From an uncultured Clostridia bacterium (GTDB taxonomy: Bacteria > Bacillota > Clostridia > Christensenellales > CAG-917), in NCBI GenBank assembly GCA_949286725.1, contig CASECZ010000004.1, positions 87,159 through 151,158 of the forward strand: a stretch of 64,000 nucleotides of DNA. The letters are read 5' to 3'. Every line of letters begins with the position of its first letter. Within the stretch, counting starts at the first letter, position 1. The notes beneath the pieces were generated by a model. The model was not told the origin of the DNA and did not search any database. It worked only from the letters and a program-made list of their open reading frames with translations. The position numbers and the translations under genes were made by a program. Shown one piece after another: positions 17,504-24,670 of the stretch.

Positions 17504-19027
17504 ATGAGAAAATTCAAAATGCGCGCTTTTATCGTCGCGGTGCTGGTGCTGGCGTGTGCCTGCACGTTTCTGCTTGCCGCCTGCGACGATAACGAAGCAA
17601 CTCCCGCGGGCAAGGGCGTGACCCGCCCCGAGAACGTGTACACCGACAACCTCGACGTCACCCGTTCGGAAAATCTCGTCGCGGGTGCGACGGTGACCGC
17701 GAGTTCCTCCGCCGACGAGGCGGCGAACCTGACCGACGGCGACGTTTCCACGGTGTGGACGGCTTCGGACACGGAGAACGTGTACGTCGAAATCGCCTTC
17801 GACGAGCCCACGCGCATAAACACAATCGTACTGCGCGAGAACGGCAACTACATTTCGGGTTTCCGCTTTCTCGCCAAGGACGCGGACGGGTGGAGAGAGT
17901 TCTACCGTCAGGACAGAATGGAACGCTACCGCTACTGCACTTTCGATGCCGAAACGGTGAGCGCGATACGCATCGCAATCGACGGCGTGAACGAGGGCAA
18001 GGCAATCTCTCTGTCCGAAATCGAAATTTACAACGTTGCTCCCAAATCCTATGAGGACGAGTTCAGAGTGTTCGCTTACTACAACTCCGGCGACTTTCTG
18101 GCGCCCGCGCTCAGCGACGAGGACCTTGCGCAACAGCTCGATGTGGTGACGGACGTGATAATGTTCCTCTTCGTGTACTGGGACGAAAACGGCGACCTCG
18201 TGTTCCAGGAGGACCCCGACGACCCCGACGCGACGGAGCCCACTCTGCTCGTCAGGGCAATGGACAAAATCCGCGAACTCGGCGGCGAGGACGTGCGCAT
18301 TTGTCTGGATCTTTATCCCGTCGACATCACCAAAGCGGGTCTGCCCGAAAACAAGGACAAACTGGTGTCGAACATAGCGCAGTTCGTGCGCGAATACGAC
18401 ATCGACGGCGTCGATTTTGACTGGGAATACCCCGCCAACCCCGAACAGTGGTACGCCTACGGCGACATGATGACAAAACTCAAAAACGAAATCGCCCCCG
18501 ACGGCAAATACGTTTCCGTTGCGCTGTCCAACTTCAACGTGCGTTTTTCGGACGAGCACATCGATGCCATAGATTTCGTGCAGATAATGGGCTATGACAG
18601 ATTCGACGTCGACGGCAACAATTCCAGCTTCCGCAGCGGTGCGTATATGCCCATGCGCTATTTCGTCAACCTGGGTTTCAGCCCTTCTCAGCTGATTGCG
18701 GGTATGCCTGCATACGGTCGTCCCGACTCCGAAACGGCAGGCAGCATCTGGACTAACTACTACTACGACAACGGCAACGTGTTTGCCGACAAGGATATGA
18801 CCGTGCCGTACACCTACTGGGACAACGCACAATGGATAACGTACGGTGACAGCACGATGAAGGTTTACGTGACGGGCGGCGCGCTTGCCGCAGACAAGAC
18901 CGCGTATGCAATCGAACAGGGCTTTGCGGGCGTCATGGTGTTCAGAAACCTCATCGACTACCCCATGAGCGACGAGCGCAGCGTCATAAAGGCAATCGGC
19001 GACACCATAGCCGAGAGAATAGCGTAA
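17504..19027 (+). CDS. GH18 family glycoside hydrolase lipoprotein with discoidin domain
   Basis: 507 residues. A lipoprotein signal peptide ends at LLAAC (Cys27). An F5/8 type C (discoidin-like) carbohydrate-binding domain spans about 50-180 (LTDGDVSTVWTAS, then SEIEIYNV). The GH18 TIM barrel follows, with the catalytic motif DxxDxDxE as DGVDFDWE: Asp301, Asp304, Asp306 and acid Glu308. GH18 enzymes cleave beta-1,4-N-acetylglucosamine chains (chitinase or endo-GlcNAc-ase types), so host glycan, chitin or peptidoglycan-like substrates are possible. It is anchored outside the membrane. I chose the ATG at 17504 because GAGGG and the signal peptide follow it. The next lipoprotein gene starts 12 nt downstream. 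Confidence 0.88.
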   Translation: MRKFKMRAFIVAVLVLACACTFLLAACDDNEATPAGKGVTRPENVYTDNLDVTRSENLVAGATVTASSSADEAANLTDGDVSTVWTASDTENVYVEIAFDEPTRINTIVLRENGNYISGFRFLAKDADGWREFYRQDRMERYRYCTFDAETVSAIRIAIDGVNEGKAISLSEIEIYNVAPKSYEDEFRVFAYYNSGDFLAPALSDEDLAQQLDVVTDVIMFLFVYWDENGDLVFQEDPDDPDATEPTLLVRAMDKIRELGGEDVRICLDLYPVDITKAGLPENKDKLVSNIAQFVREYDIDGVDFDWEYPANPEQWYAYGDMMTKLKNEIAPDGKYVSVALSNFNVRFSDEHIDAIDFVQIMGYDRFDVDGNNSSFRSGAYMPMRYFVNLGFSPSQLIAGMPAYGRPDSETAGSIWTNYYYDNGNVFADKDMTVPYTYWDNAQWITYGDSTMKVYVTGGALAADKTAYAIEQGFAGVMVFRNLIDYPMSDERSVIKAIGDTIAERIA

Positions 19028-19039
19028 GGAGGAACCGAT

Positions 19040-19987
19040 ATGAAAAAACGTACCGTAAAAACCGCAATATGTGCACTCCTGCTCGCGGTTTGTCTGTCGG
19101 CAACCGTATTCGCGCTGACCGCCTGTGACGAAAACAACCTGCTTGCCGACTATGCGGAGGCCCAGTCCAACTGGTACGCCGCCGGAAACAAAGTCGTATG
19201 TGATACCCTTACAATCGACGGCAACCTGGGCGGCGAAGACGTGAAATGGCCGATTTCGCTTTCTCTCGACGGCTACCGCGCCTACATCGGCGACGAATGG
19301 CGTTTCGAATACGATATAGTCCTGGGTCTTTCCCTCCGCGAAGGCGGTTCCGCAACGAATTTCGACGGTTCGCTTTCCGTTACGCGCACAGCAGACGGAA
19401 TCATCGACATCACTCTCGTCATCGATATTCCTTTGCTCGGCGCGCAGACCGTCGCGTTTTCCACCGACGAAGCCACTATACGCAACTATATCCCGATCTT
19501 CGATTTCGCCGACAATATGTACTACGACGCCGAAAAGATAAGCGGCTCTGCCGACGCGTTCACCGTATCGGGAGCGGACTGCCTCGCCTACGTGTTCTAT
19601 CAGCTCGCACCCACGCTCTCCAACAACTTCAACTTCGATATGCTGCCGATGCTCGAAAAATGGCTGTCGATAGGCGACGTGACGGGCACGGTATCCTTTG
19701 CCGACGGCAATTTCGCAACGGCAACGACGCACCAGTCCTTGTCCGTATTCGCACCCGACGAGGACCTGCTCTTCCTGGCGTACAACCTCGACAACTTCCC
19801 CGATATGCTCATCAACCTGTTCGAAAACAAAAAACTATCCATATCGGTGTTGAATCTCGACCTCACCAACGCTTTCAAAGACGGAATAGCGTTGTCCGCG
19901 ACAATCGACTCGTCCGCCGAATATCACCTGCTCGGCTCCGACGCCACCTTCGACAGTATTAAAGCAACCTACGGCAACGTCCGTTGA
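19040..19987 (+). CDS. Uncharacterised lipoprotein
   Basis: 315 residues. A lipoprotein signal peptide has lipobox ALTAC (Cys29). The mature part is strand-rich with alternating hydrophobic and acidic residues (SLSLDGYRAYIGDEW, SLSVTRTADGIIDITLVIDI). I recognise no domain. It is cotranscribed with the GH18 gene (12-nt gap, AAGGAGGAACCGAT before the ATG), so a partner role in binding or presenting the same glycan is plausible but unproven. A terminator follows 20 nt after the stop. Confidence 0.7.
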   Translation: MKKRTVKTAICALLLAVCLSATVFALTACDENNLLADYAEAQSNWYAAGNKVVCDTLTIDGNLGGEDVKWPISLSLDGYRAYIGDEWRFEYDIVLGLSLREGGSATNFDGSLSVTRTADGIIDITLVIDIPLLGAQTVAFSTDEATIRNYIPIFDFADNMYYDAEKISGSADAFTVSGADCLAYVFYQLAPTLSNNFNFDMLPMLEKWLSIGDVTGTVSFADGNFATATTHQSLSVFAPDEDLLFLAYNLDNFPDMLINLFENKKLSISVLNLDLTNAFKDGIALSATIDSSAEYHLLGSDATFDSIKATYGNVR

Positions 19988-20005
19988 CCCAACCGACCCT
20001 CAAAC

Positions 20006-20036
20006 CGAAAGGCGCGCACTTGCGTGCCTTTTTTGG
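20006..20036 (+). terminator. Terminator of the GH18 operon
   Basis: Stem AAAGGCGCGCA / TGCGTGCCTTT (one G-T pair) followed by a T run. Confidence 0.8.
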
Positions 20037-20086
20037 TTTTTTCGTACTATGTGCCGACACTCACAATACCGCCAACTTTTTGCTTA

Positions 20087-20130
20087 GAAAAAAGAAAAAC
20101 GCAACCAAAATCAGGTTCGATTTTGATTGC
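20087..20130 (-). terminator. Terminator of the tRNA cluster
   Basis: On the minus strand, GCAATCAAAATC pairs with GATTTTGGTTGC, followed by GTTTTTCTTTTTT; lies 4 nt past the CCA end of tRNA-Val. Confidence 0.75.
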
Positions 20131-20133
20131 GTA

Positions 20134-20210
20134 TGGTGGAGACTACTGGACTTGAACCAGTGACCCCTTGCTTGTAAGGCAAGTGCTCTGACCAACTGAG
20201 CTAAGCCTCC
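20134..20210 (-). tRNA. tRNA-Val (anticodon TAC)
   Basis: Complete cloverleaf with encoded CCA. The anticodon stem CTTGC/GCAAG encloses loop CTTACAA, giving TAC. T-loop TTCAAGT and D-loop AGTTGGT are normal. Confidence 0.97.
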
Positions 20211-20243
20211 GAAAAAAAACAACCGCGACTGCGGTTGTTTTTT
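20211..20243 (-). terminator. Terminator-like hairpin between tRNA-Glu and tRNA-Val
   Basis: AACAACCGC / GCGGTTGTT hairpin with a 4-nt loop, A run before and T run after, on both strands. It separates tRNA-Val from the three upstream tRNAs, and I see no promoter in the remaining gap. Confidence 0.65.
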
Positions 20244-20318
20244 TGGTGACCCCACCGAGACTCGAACTCGGGTTACCGCCGTGAAAGGGCGATGTCTTAA
20301 CCGCTTGACCATGGGGCC
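20244..20318 (-). tRNA. tRNA-Glu (anticodon TTC)
   Basis: Complete cloverleaf with encoded CCA; anticodon stem TCGCC/GGCGG with loop CTTTCAC gives TTC. Confidence 0.96.
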
Positions 20319-20323
20319 GAATT

Positions 20324-20400
20324 TGGTAGCGGCGGTCGGATTCGAACCAACGACCTGCCGGGTATGAACCGGCCGCTATAACCAACTAAGCTACGCCGCC
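20324..20400 (-). tRNA. Elongator tRNA-Met (anticodon CAT)
   Basis: Complete cloverleaf with encoded CCA. Anticodon stem GCCGG/CCGGC, loop TTCATAC. The acceptor stem GGCGGCG and the overall sequence resemble Bacillus elongator Met tRNA; lysidine-type tRNA-Ile2 is less likely. Confidence 0.9.
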
Positions 20401-20439
20401 TTAATTGTGCGGCGGCTTCGTATCCGAAGCCGTCGCAAA

Positions 20440-20515
<76 letters not shown>

Positions 20516-20533
20516 ACGAAATGATGCTTATAA

Positions 20534-20562
20534 ATGATATGACAGGGCGATGTTTTTGTCAA
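20534..20562 (-). promoter_or_regulatory. Promoter of the tRNA cluster
   Basis: -35 TTGACA (20557-20562), 17-nt spacer, -10 TATCAT (20534-20539), 18 nt before tRNA-fMet. Confidence 0.75.
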
Positions 20563-20691
20563 GCGATTTTAGGATATTGTCGCCACAAAAACCTAAATCC
20601 GCGCGCCGCAGTTTGCGCGGGAGTTACACATAAAAGTTTTTGAACATATGGATAAAAGTGTCCGTTTTCGTCGGAAAAAGGCACTTGCTTA

Positions 20692-20720
20692 TTGTCAAAG
20701 CAGGCTTTATGTGATATTTA
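20692..20720 (+). promoter_or_regulatory. Promoter of the DUF2804 / zinc-ribbon gene pair
   Basis: -35 TTGTCA (20692-20697), 17-nt spacer, -10 TATTTA (20715-20720). Confidence 0.5.
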
Positions 20721-20748
20721 ATAGTTATCAAAGGATGAGAGGTCGGTT

Positions 20749-21816
20749 ATGAACAAATACCCTGATTACATTTCGGAAAAACGCCGTCCCGTACCGACGC
20801 CCGACAGCATCGTGGAGAACGGACAGGCACATTTCGGCACGTTTGACGCGCCTTTCAAAAAACTCAATCTGCTGGACTGCAAGAAGCCCTGCGGGAAGTG
20901 CATGCCCGATTTTATGAAAAAAGGTCGTCTGACCGAATGGGAAGCATTCGAAGTGCACCTTGACGAAGGCGCGCTGATATCCGCGGTGTACAACACGGGT
21001 CCGTTCGGATTTTCCATCTTCGTATGGTTCGACAAACGCACAAAAAAGATATCCAGCTGGCGCAACATCGTGCCCGTTAAGAAGGCGAAGGTCGCCTCGC
21101 AGCTCGTGGACGATTTCTGCGAACTCAACGTGAAGAAGAGCCGCTACCGCATCGACAACGACCTGATGAACGGCAAGGCGCACGCAAAAGGGTTCTCCGT
21201 CAACCGCAAGTGCGGCAAAATCGAAATCGACATCGCCGTGGAAAGGTTGTCACCTCCCTCCAACGTCAGCATTCCTTTCGGTCCCAACAAGCCTCTTTAT
21301 TCCGAAAAGGACTTCTTCAAGGCGACGGGCTACATAGCAATCAACGATGAGAAGTTCGTCACCAACGAAAACTCCGTATCCATCATCGACGACCACAAGG
21401 GCTACTATCCCTTCTTCGCGCACTACGACTGGCTGACCACGATGGGCAGATGCGAATGCGACGGCGAGAGCAAATACTTTGCCTTCAACCTCACCCGCAA
21501 CCAGTCCGTAAATCAGGACGACTACAACGAGAATCTCATCTGGGTGGAAGGCGAAAGCTTCCCCATGCCTCCCGTGACGTTCACGCGCGAGAAGCGCAAA
21601 GCCAAGGTCTGGAACATACGCGACGAACACGGTTGCGTCGACCTGCGTTTCGAAATCGACGACGTGTTCTATATGCCCATACACCTTGTCGTGGTAGACG
21701 TGTACTACGCTCTGCCGTTCGGAAGAATATACGGTTTCGTCAAGGACACCAACGGCAAGAAATACGTCGTTGACGGCATGATAGGCATTGGCGAGGACAA
21801 ATCCACAAGAATGTGA
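20749..21816 (+). CDS. DUF2804-like protein
   Basis: 355 residues without signal peptide or membrane helix, strand-rich throughout. The C-terminal half carries the DUF2804-like pattern: HYDWLTTMGRCECDG, AFNLTRNQSVNQDDYNEN, a VDLRFEIDD strand, PFGRIYGFVKD and DGMIGIGEDK. The N-terminal CKKPCGKCMPDF has three cysteines of unknown use. DUF2804 proteins have a double lipocalin-like, CrtC-related fold and no established reaction; a lipid-related role is often assumed. A second, more typical DUF2804 protein is at 60699-61736. ATG is preceded by GAGAGG; the next gene begins 8 nt after the stop. Confidence 0.75.
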   Translation: MNKYPDYISEKRRPVPTPDSIVENGQAHFGTFDAPFKKLNLLDCKKPCGKCMPDFMKKGRLTEWEAFEVHLDEGALISAVYNTGPFGFSIFVWFDKRTKKISSWRNIVPVKKAKVASQLVDDFCELNVKKSRYRIDNDLMNGKAHAKGFSVNRKCGKIEIDIAVERLSPPSNVSIPFGPNKPLYSEKDFFKATGYIAINDEKFVTNENSVSIIDDHKGYYPFFAHYDWLTTMGRCECDGESKYFAFNLTRNQSVNQDDYNENLIWVEGESFPMPPVTFTREKRKAKVWNIRDEHGCVDLRFEIDDVFYMPIHLVVVDVYYALPFGRIYGFVKDTNGKKYVVDGMIGIGEDKSTRM

Positions 21817-21824
21817 GGTAAAAA

Positions 21825-22271
21825 ATGTATTGCAGAAAATGCGGTAAAGAAATCGACGACAACGCCATGACCTGCCCTTACTGCGGAACGGCGACGCAGG
21901 GTCCTTACCGCGGAAACGATCCCTTCGGACGCGACGAGGATCCCTTCGGACGCGACGTTCCTCCCGAGCAGAACGGGCAGAACGGGCAAAACGGCGGCTA
22001 CTTCTATTCGCCGCGTCAGACCGCGCCCGACGATGCTCCCAGCATGGGCTGGGGCGTGCTCGGATTCTTTATTCCCATTGCGGGGCTCGTACTCTACCTG
22101 GTATGGCGCGACCAGTATCCTCTGCGCGCCAAGAGTTGCGGCAAAGGCGCGCTGGCGTCGATAATCGTGAACGTCGTGTTCGTCATTCTGTACGTCATAC
22201 TGATGCTGACGATTGCGTCGAGCGTATCCGCCCGCAGCGTATTCGAAGCCGCGCTTTTTGCAATGACGTAA
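21825..22271 (+). CDS. Zinc-ribbon membrane protein
   Basis: 148 residues. An N-terminal zinc ribbon has Cys3, Cys6, Cys17 and Cys20 (CRKCG...CPYCG). A low-complexity linker contains a doubled DPFGRD repeat and an NGQNGQNGG run, and two hydrophobic helices follow at about 70-88 and 105-135. This is a common Clostridia architecture of unknown function. It is cotranscribed with the DUF2804 gene, with GAGG 8 nt before the ATG. Confidence 0.8.
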   Translation: MYCRKCGKEIDDNAMTCPYCGTATQGPYRGNDPFGRDEDPFGRDVPPEQNGQNGQNGGYFYSPRQTAPDDAPSMGWGVLGFFIPIAGLVLYLVWRDQYPLRAKSCGKGALASIIVNVVFVILYVILMLTIASSVSARSVFEAALFAMT

Positions 22272-22295
22272 CGGCACGGCAACCTCTGCAAAAGG

Positions 22296-22324
22296 AAATC
22301 CGCCCGATATGGGCGGATTTTTTG
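22296..22324 (+). terminator. Terminator of the DUF2804 / zinc-ribbon genes
   Basis: Perfect stem AAATCCGCCC / GGGCGGATTT, loop GATAT, followed by T residues; it can also serve the convergent gene. Confidence 0.85.
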
Positions 22325-22420
22325 TTGCTTTTCGCCGTATGGCTTTTATTCGTTTTGCGTTTGTTGCGGCAACGCGGCGCGGTGTTCTCCTCGTACGACA
22401 CCGAAAGTTCTTCCCTGCGG

Positions 22421-23407
22421 CTATGCCTTCGGAATTTCCGCTTCGGCAAACCCTATGTGTTCCCTGCCCGCAAGTATGTTCGCCGTGTTGCGTGCGTTGA
22501 AATACATTCGCAGTTTGTCGCCAGTGCGCACCAGGTGCGACGCGTAAACGAACTGAGCCATCCAGTCGCTGTCCCCGCACATCTGCGGCGCAAGCAGCGT
22601 TTTGACGAAGGAGAACGCCAACCCGTCGTCGGAGCGCAGGAGACGGATTGCAGACTTGCTCTGCCCGTTGTCGTCGTATATGCCGTTCTGCAACCCGACG
22701 TAACAGTCGACAAGCCGATAAACTTTCAGACAGCCGCAACACAGGTCGGCGGCGTTGCGCACCTTGTCGCCCGTGGGCTTGTCGTCGGGTCTTATTATGG
22801 GCTCGGGAAGGCGAACGAAGTCGCGGTCGGGGCATTTGCTTTGCGCACAACATATGTAGGTGGGCTCGTCGAACCTGCAGTCGGGGATGTAGGTGAGCCC
22901 CGCCGAATAATACAGCCTGTAACCGTCCTCGACGGGCAGGAAAAAGGGGTTGGATACAGAGTGACCCTTTTTGCCGACGCGCTCGTATTCGCTGCCGAAA
23001 CGGAGCACGGGACGCGGCTCGGAGAATTTTGTCAGATCTTTGCTTTCCACAACGTAGATATCGGACACCCATTTGCCGCCCAGCAAGGAAGCCGCACGCG
23101 GAAGCAGCGGTTGCAGGCGCTCGTAAAACAACAGGTACCTGTCGCCGACTTTGTTGATGTCGGGACGCATGGCGCGGGACAGAATTCTGCCCGTATGTCG
23201 GAAGGATATTCCGTCGTCGGAAACGAAACCGTGCACGCCCGTGAGGGTGTGTGCGTACAATCTCCACTTTCCGTCGGGGGTCAGGTCGGGAGTGAGCAAG
23301 GACGGGTCGGCGACAATGGTGCTCGCCCCGAAACAACGTATGACGGGGTTGCCCTCATACAGTTTGAATTGCGCATTTACAAGCTGTTCAAAGGTCAAAT
23401 TCAGCAT
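22421..23407 (-). CDS. Beta-propeller glycosidase-like protein
   Basis: 328 residues, cytosolic. Repeated blades are visible, with patterns such as GKWRLYAHT, GDRYLLFYE, SDIYVVESKDLTKFSEPRPVL, GYRLYYSAG and DKLRMYFNAR. These are the hallmarks of five-bladed propeller proteins of the GH43/GH32/GH130 kind. I cannot place it in one family nor identify the catalytic acids with confidence. I use the ATG at 23407, which has AAGGCGG upstream, rather than a TTG seven codons earlier. It lies 25 nt after the upstream gene and shares its promoter. Substrate unknown. Confidence 0.6.
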   Translation of the reverse strand: MLNLTFEQLVNAQFKLYEGNPVIRCFGASTIVADPSLLTPDLTPDGKWRLYAHTLTGVHGFVSDDGISFRHTGRILSRAMRPDINKVGDRYLLFYERLQPLLPRAASLLGGKWVSDIYVVESKDLTKFSEPRPVLRFGSEYERVGKKGHSVSNPFFLPVEDGYRLYYSAGLTYIPDCRFDEPTYICCAQSKCPDRDFVRLPEPIIRPDDKPTGDKVRNAADLCCGCLKVYRLVDCYVGLQNGIYDDNGQSKSAIRLLRSDDGLAFSFVKTLLAPQMCGDSDWMAQFVYASHLVRTGDKLRMYFNARNTANILAGREHIGFAEAEIPKA

Positions 23408-23432
23408 ATAAACCGCCTTTTTTGTCAAAAAA

Positions 23433-24155
23433 CTATTTGACGAGGAGATAAAGCCTCAACAATTCGTCCGTCTTTGCGATTTCGCCGGCGCACAGTTTGA
23501 AAGACGCAAGCGTCTTTTTGATGCCCAGCCAGACGGACTTTATCATAAGCGTGTCACGGCTGTCGAGTGCCGCGGAAAAACCTTCGAGCATAAGGAGGAG
23601 GTCCTTGCGGTCGTTTTCGGCAAGTCTGCTCTCGTCCACCGCGCGCACCATTGCGACGAGAAGGTATTCCGTCTGCTCCTGCAAGCCGTTGGGAGCGAAC
23701 TCGACCGTGCGTTCGACAAGCGGCGTTTCCTCTTTCACGCCGTCGACGACAAGCCCCACGAGCGCGAGTTTGAAGGGCTCCATAAAACCCTGAAAGCATT
23801 TTTCGAAACTCGCCTGCTTGGTGTCCGCGGGGAAAAACTCGCTGCAAAACGACAGAAAATCCGCCTTGCCCTCGTCAAACTCGACGAGCATGTTGGTGAC
23901 CAGCGCGACCAGCGTCGTGGGATTTTTGGGCAGCCGCAGAACGTGATACTCGCCGACGCGTTGCAATGCCTTTTTCTTTTCGGCGGCGTAATCGAAACCG
24001 TTGCTGCAATATTCCAGCACCACGCGGAATTCGTCGTAGTATGCCAGACATTTGAGCAACGACCTTATCTTCTTGTCGGTCATGATGAGGCTCGCGCCCT
24101 GCATATCGTCGAGCACGGTCACGAGTGCTTCTATTCCTTCGCCTTTGTATTCCAT
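23433..24155 (-). CDS. Uncharacterised helical protein
   Basis: 240 residues, no signal peptide or membrane helix, mostly amphipathic helix by eye (SLLKCLAYYDEFRVVLEYCSNGF, LLLMLEGFSAALDSRDTLMIKSVWLGIKKTL). I recognise no family. The ATG has GAGGTGGGAA upstream and a promoter at 24182-24210. It is followed at 25 nt by the propeller gene. The pairing suggests a shared process but does not define it. Confidence 0.6.
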   Translation of the reverse strand: MEYKGEGIEALVTVLDDMQGASLIMTDKKIRSLLKCLAYYDEFRVVLEYCSNGFDYAAEKKKALQRVGEYHVLRLPKNPTTLVALVTNMLVEFDEGKADFLSFCSEFFPADTKQASFEKCFQGFMEPFKLALVGLVVDGVKEETPLVERTVEFAPNGLQEQTEYLLVAMVRAVDESRLAENDRKDLLLMLEGFSAALDSRDTLMIKSVWLGIKKTLASFKLCAGEIAKTDELLRLYLLVK

Positions 24156-24181
24156 TTCCCACCTCGCGTCGGATTTGCAAT

Positions 24182-24210
24182 ATTATAACACACGCCGCCC
24201 GCGAAATCAA
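24182..24210 (-). promoter_or_regulatory. Promoter of the 24155-22421 operon
   Basis: -35 TTGATT (24205-24210), 17-nt spacer, -10 TATAAT (24182-24187). Confidence 0.6.
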
Positions 24211-24295
24211 GGACGGCGGAAACACTGCGTACCCGCGCAAACGGCTTTATCGCGCCCAAACGCCAAATAAAATCGCTTTTGGGGGTCGAAATTCT

Positions 24296-24324
24296 TTGCA
24301 CAAGAAAACAATTTGTTGTATAAT
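24296..24324 (+). promoter_or_regulatory. Promoter of the HPr-like gene
   Basis: -35 TTGCAC (24296-24301), 17-nt spacer, -10 TATAAT (24319-24324), 29 nt before the ATG. Confidence 0.7.
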
Positions 24325-24353
24325 ATTGAAAAATCGGATTGAGGAGAATTGAT

Positions 24354-24581
24354 ATGAAGTCTGTCACCATTAAACTCGATATGGCCGAAAGTGTGAAAAA
24401 GTTTGTCAATATCACCGCAAAATACGGTTACGAAATGTCTTTGAAAAGCGGCAGATACGTCGTTGACGCAAAATCCATTCTGGGCATATTCAGCCTCGAC
24501 CTGGGCGAGCCCATCGTGCTGGAAATCGCATCCGACGACTGCGACGACCTGCTTGCCGCACTCGCTCCCTTTATAGTCTGA
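24354..24581 (+). CDS. HPr/Crh-like protein lacking the PTS histidine
   Basis: 75 residues, slightly shorter than HPr (85-88). An ungapped alignment with HPr, offset 5, puts AKSILGIFSL on the NAKSIMGVMSL block, so Ser41 matches regulatory Ser46. The active-site loop NGLHARP is replaced by LDMAES: Met10 stands at His15 and Glu12 at Arg17. It therefore cannot relay phosphate from enzyme I but could be a target of HPr kinase/phosphorylase, as Bacillus Crh (Gln15, Ser46) is. The likely role is carbon-catabolite signalling. Start chosen by GAGGAGAATTGAT before the ATG. Monocistronic, with its own promoter and terminator. Confidence 0.8.
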   Translation: MKSVTIKLDMAESVKKFVNITAKYGYEMSLKSGRYVVDAKSILGIFSLDLGEPIVLEIASDDCDDLLAALAPFIV

Positions 24582-24586
24582 AAAAC

Positions 24587-24617
24587 AAACCGCCGTGGTT
24601 TACACGGCGGTTTTTTT
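24587..24617 (+). terminator. Terminator of the HPr-like gene
   Basis: Perfect stem AAACCGCCGTG / CACGGCGGTTT followed by T7. Confidence 0.85.
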
Positions 24618-24670
24618 GCGCTTTCAGACCTTTTCGGATCGTGCCCTTCGCAGGGACGGTCTTTTTTGCG

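Noticed and set aside
17489..19732. 747-codon minus-strand frame
   Set aside because: Antisense shadow of the GH18 and lipoprotein genes, which have signal peptides, lipoboxes and catalytic residues.
20324..20400. tRNA-Ile2 (lysidine-modified CAT)
   Set aside because: Overall sequence matches elongator Met tRNA of Bacillus better, including the acceptor stem and D arm.
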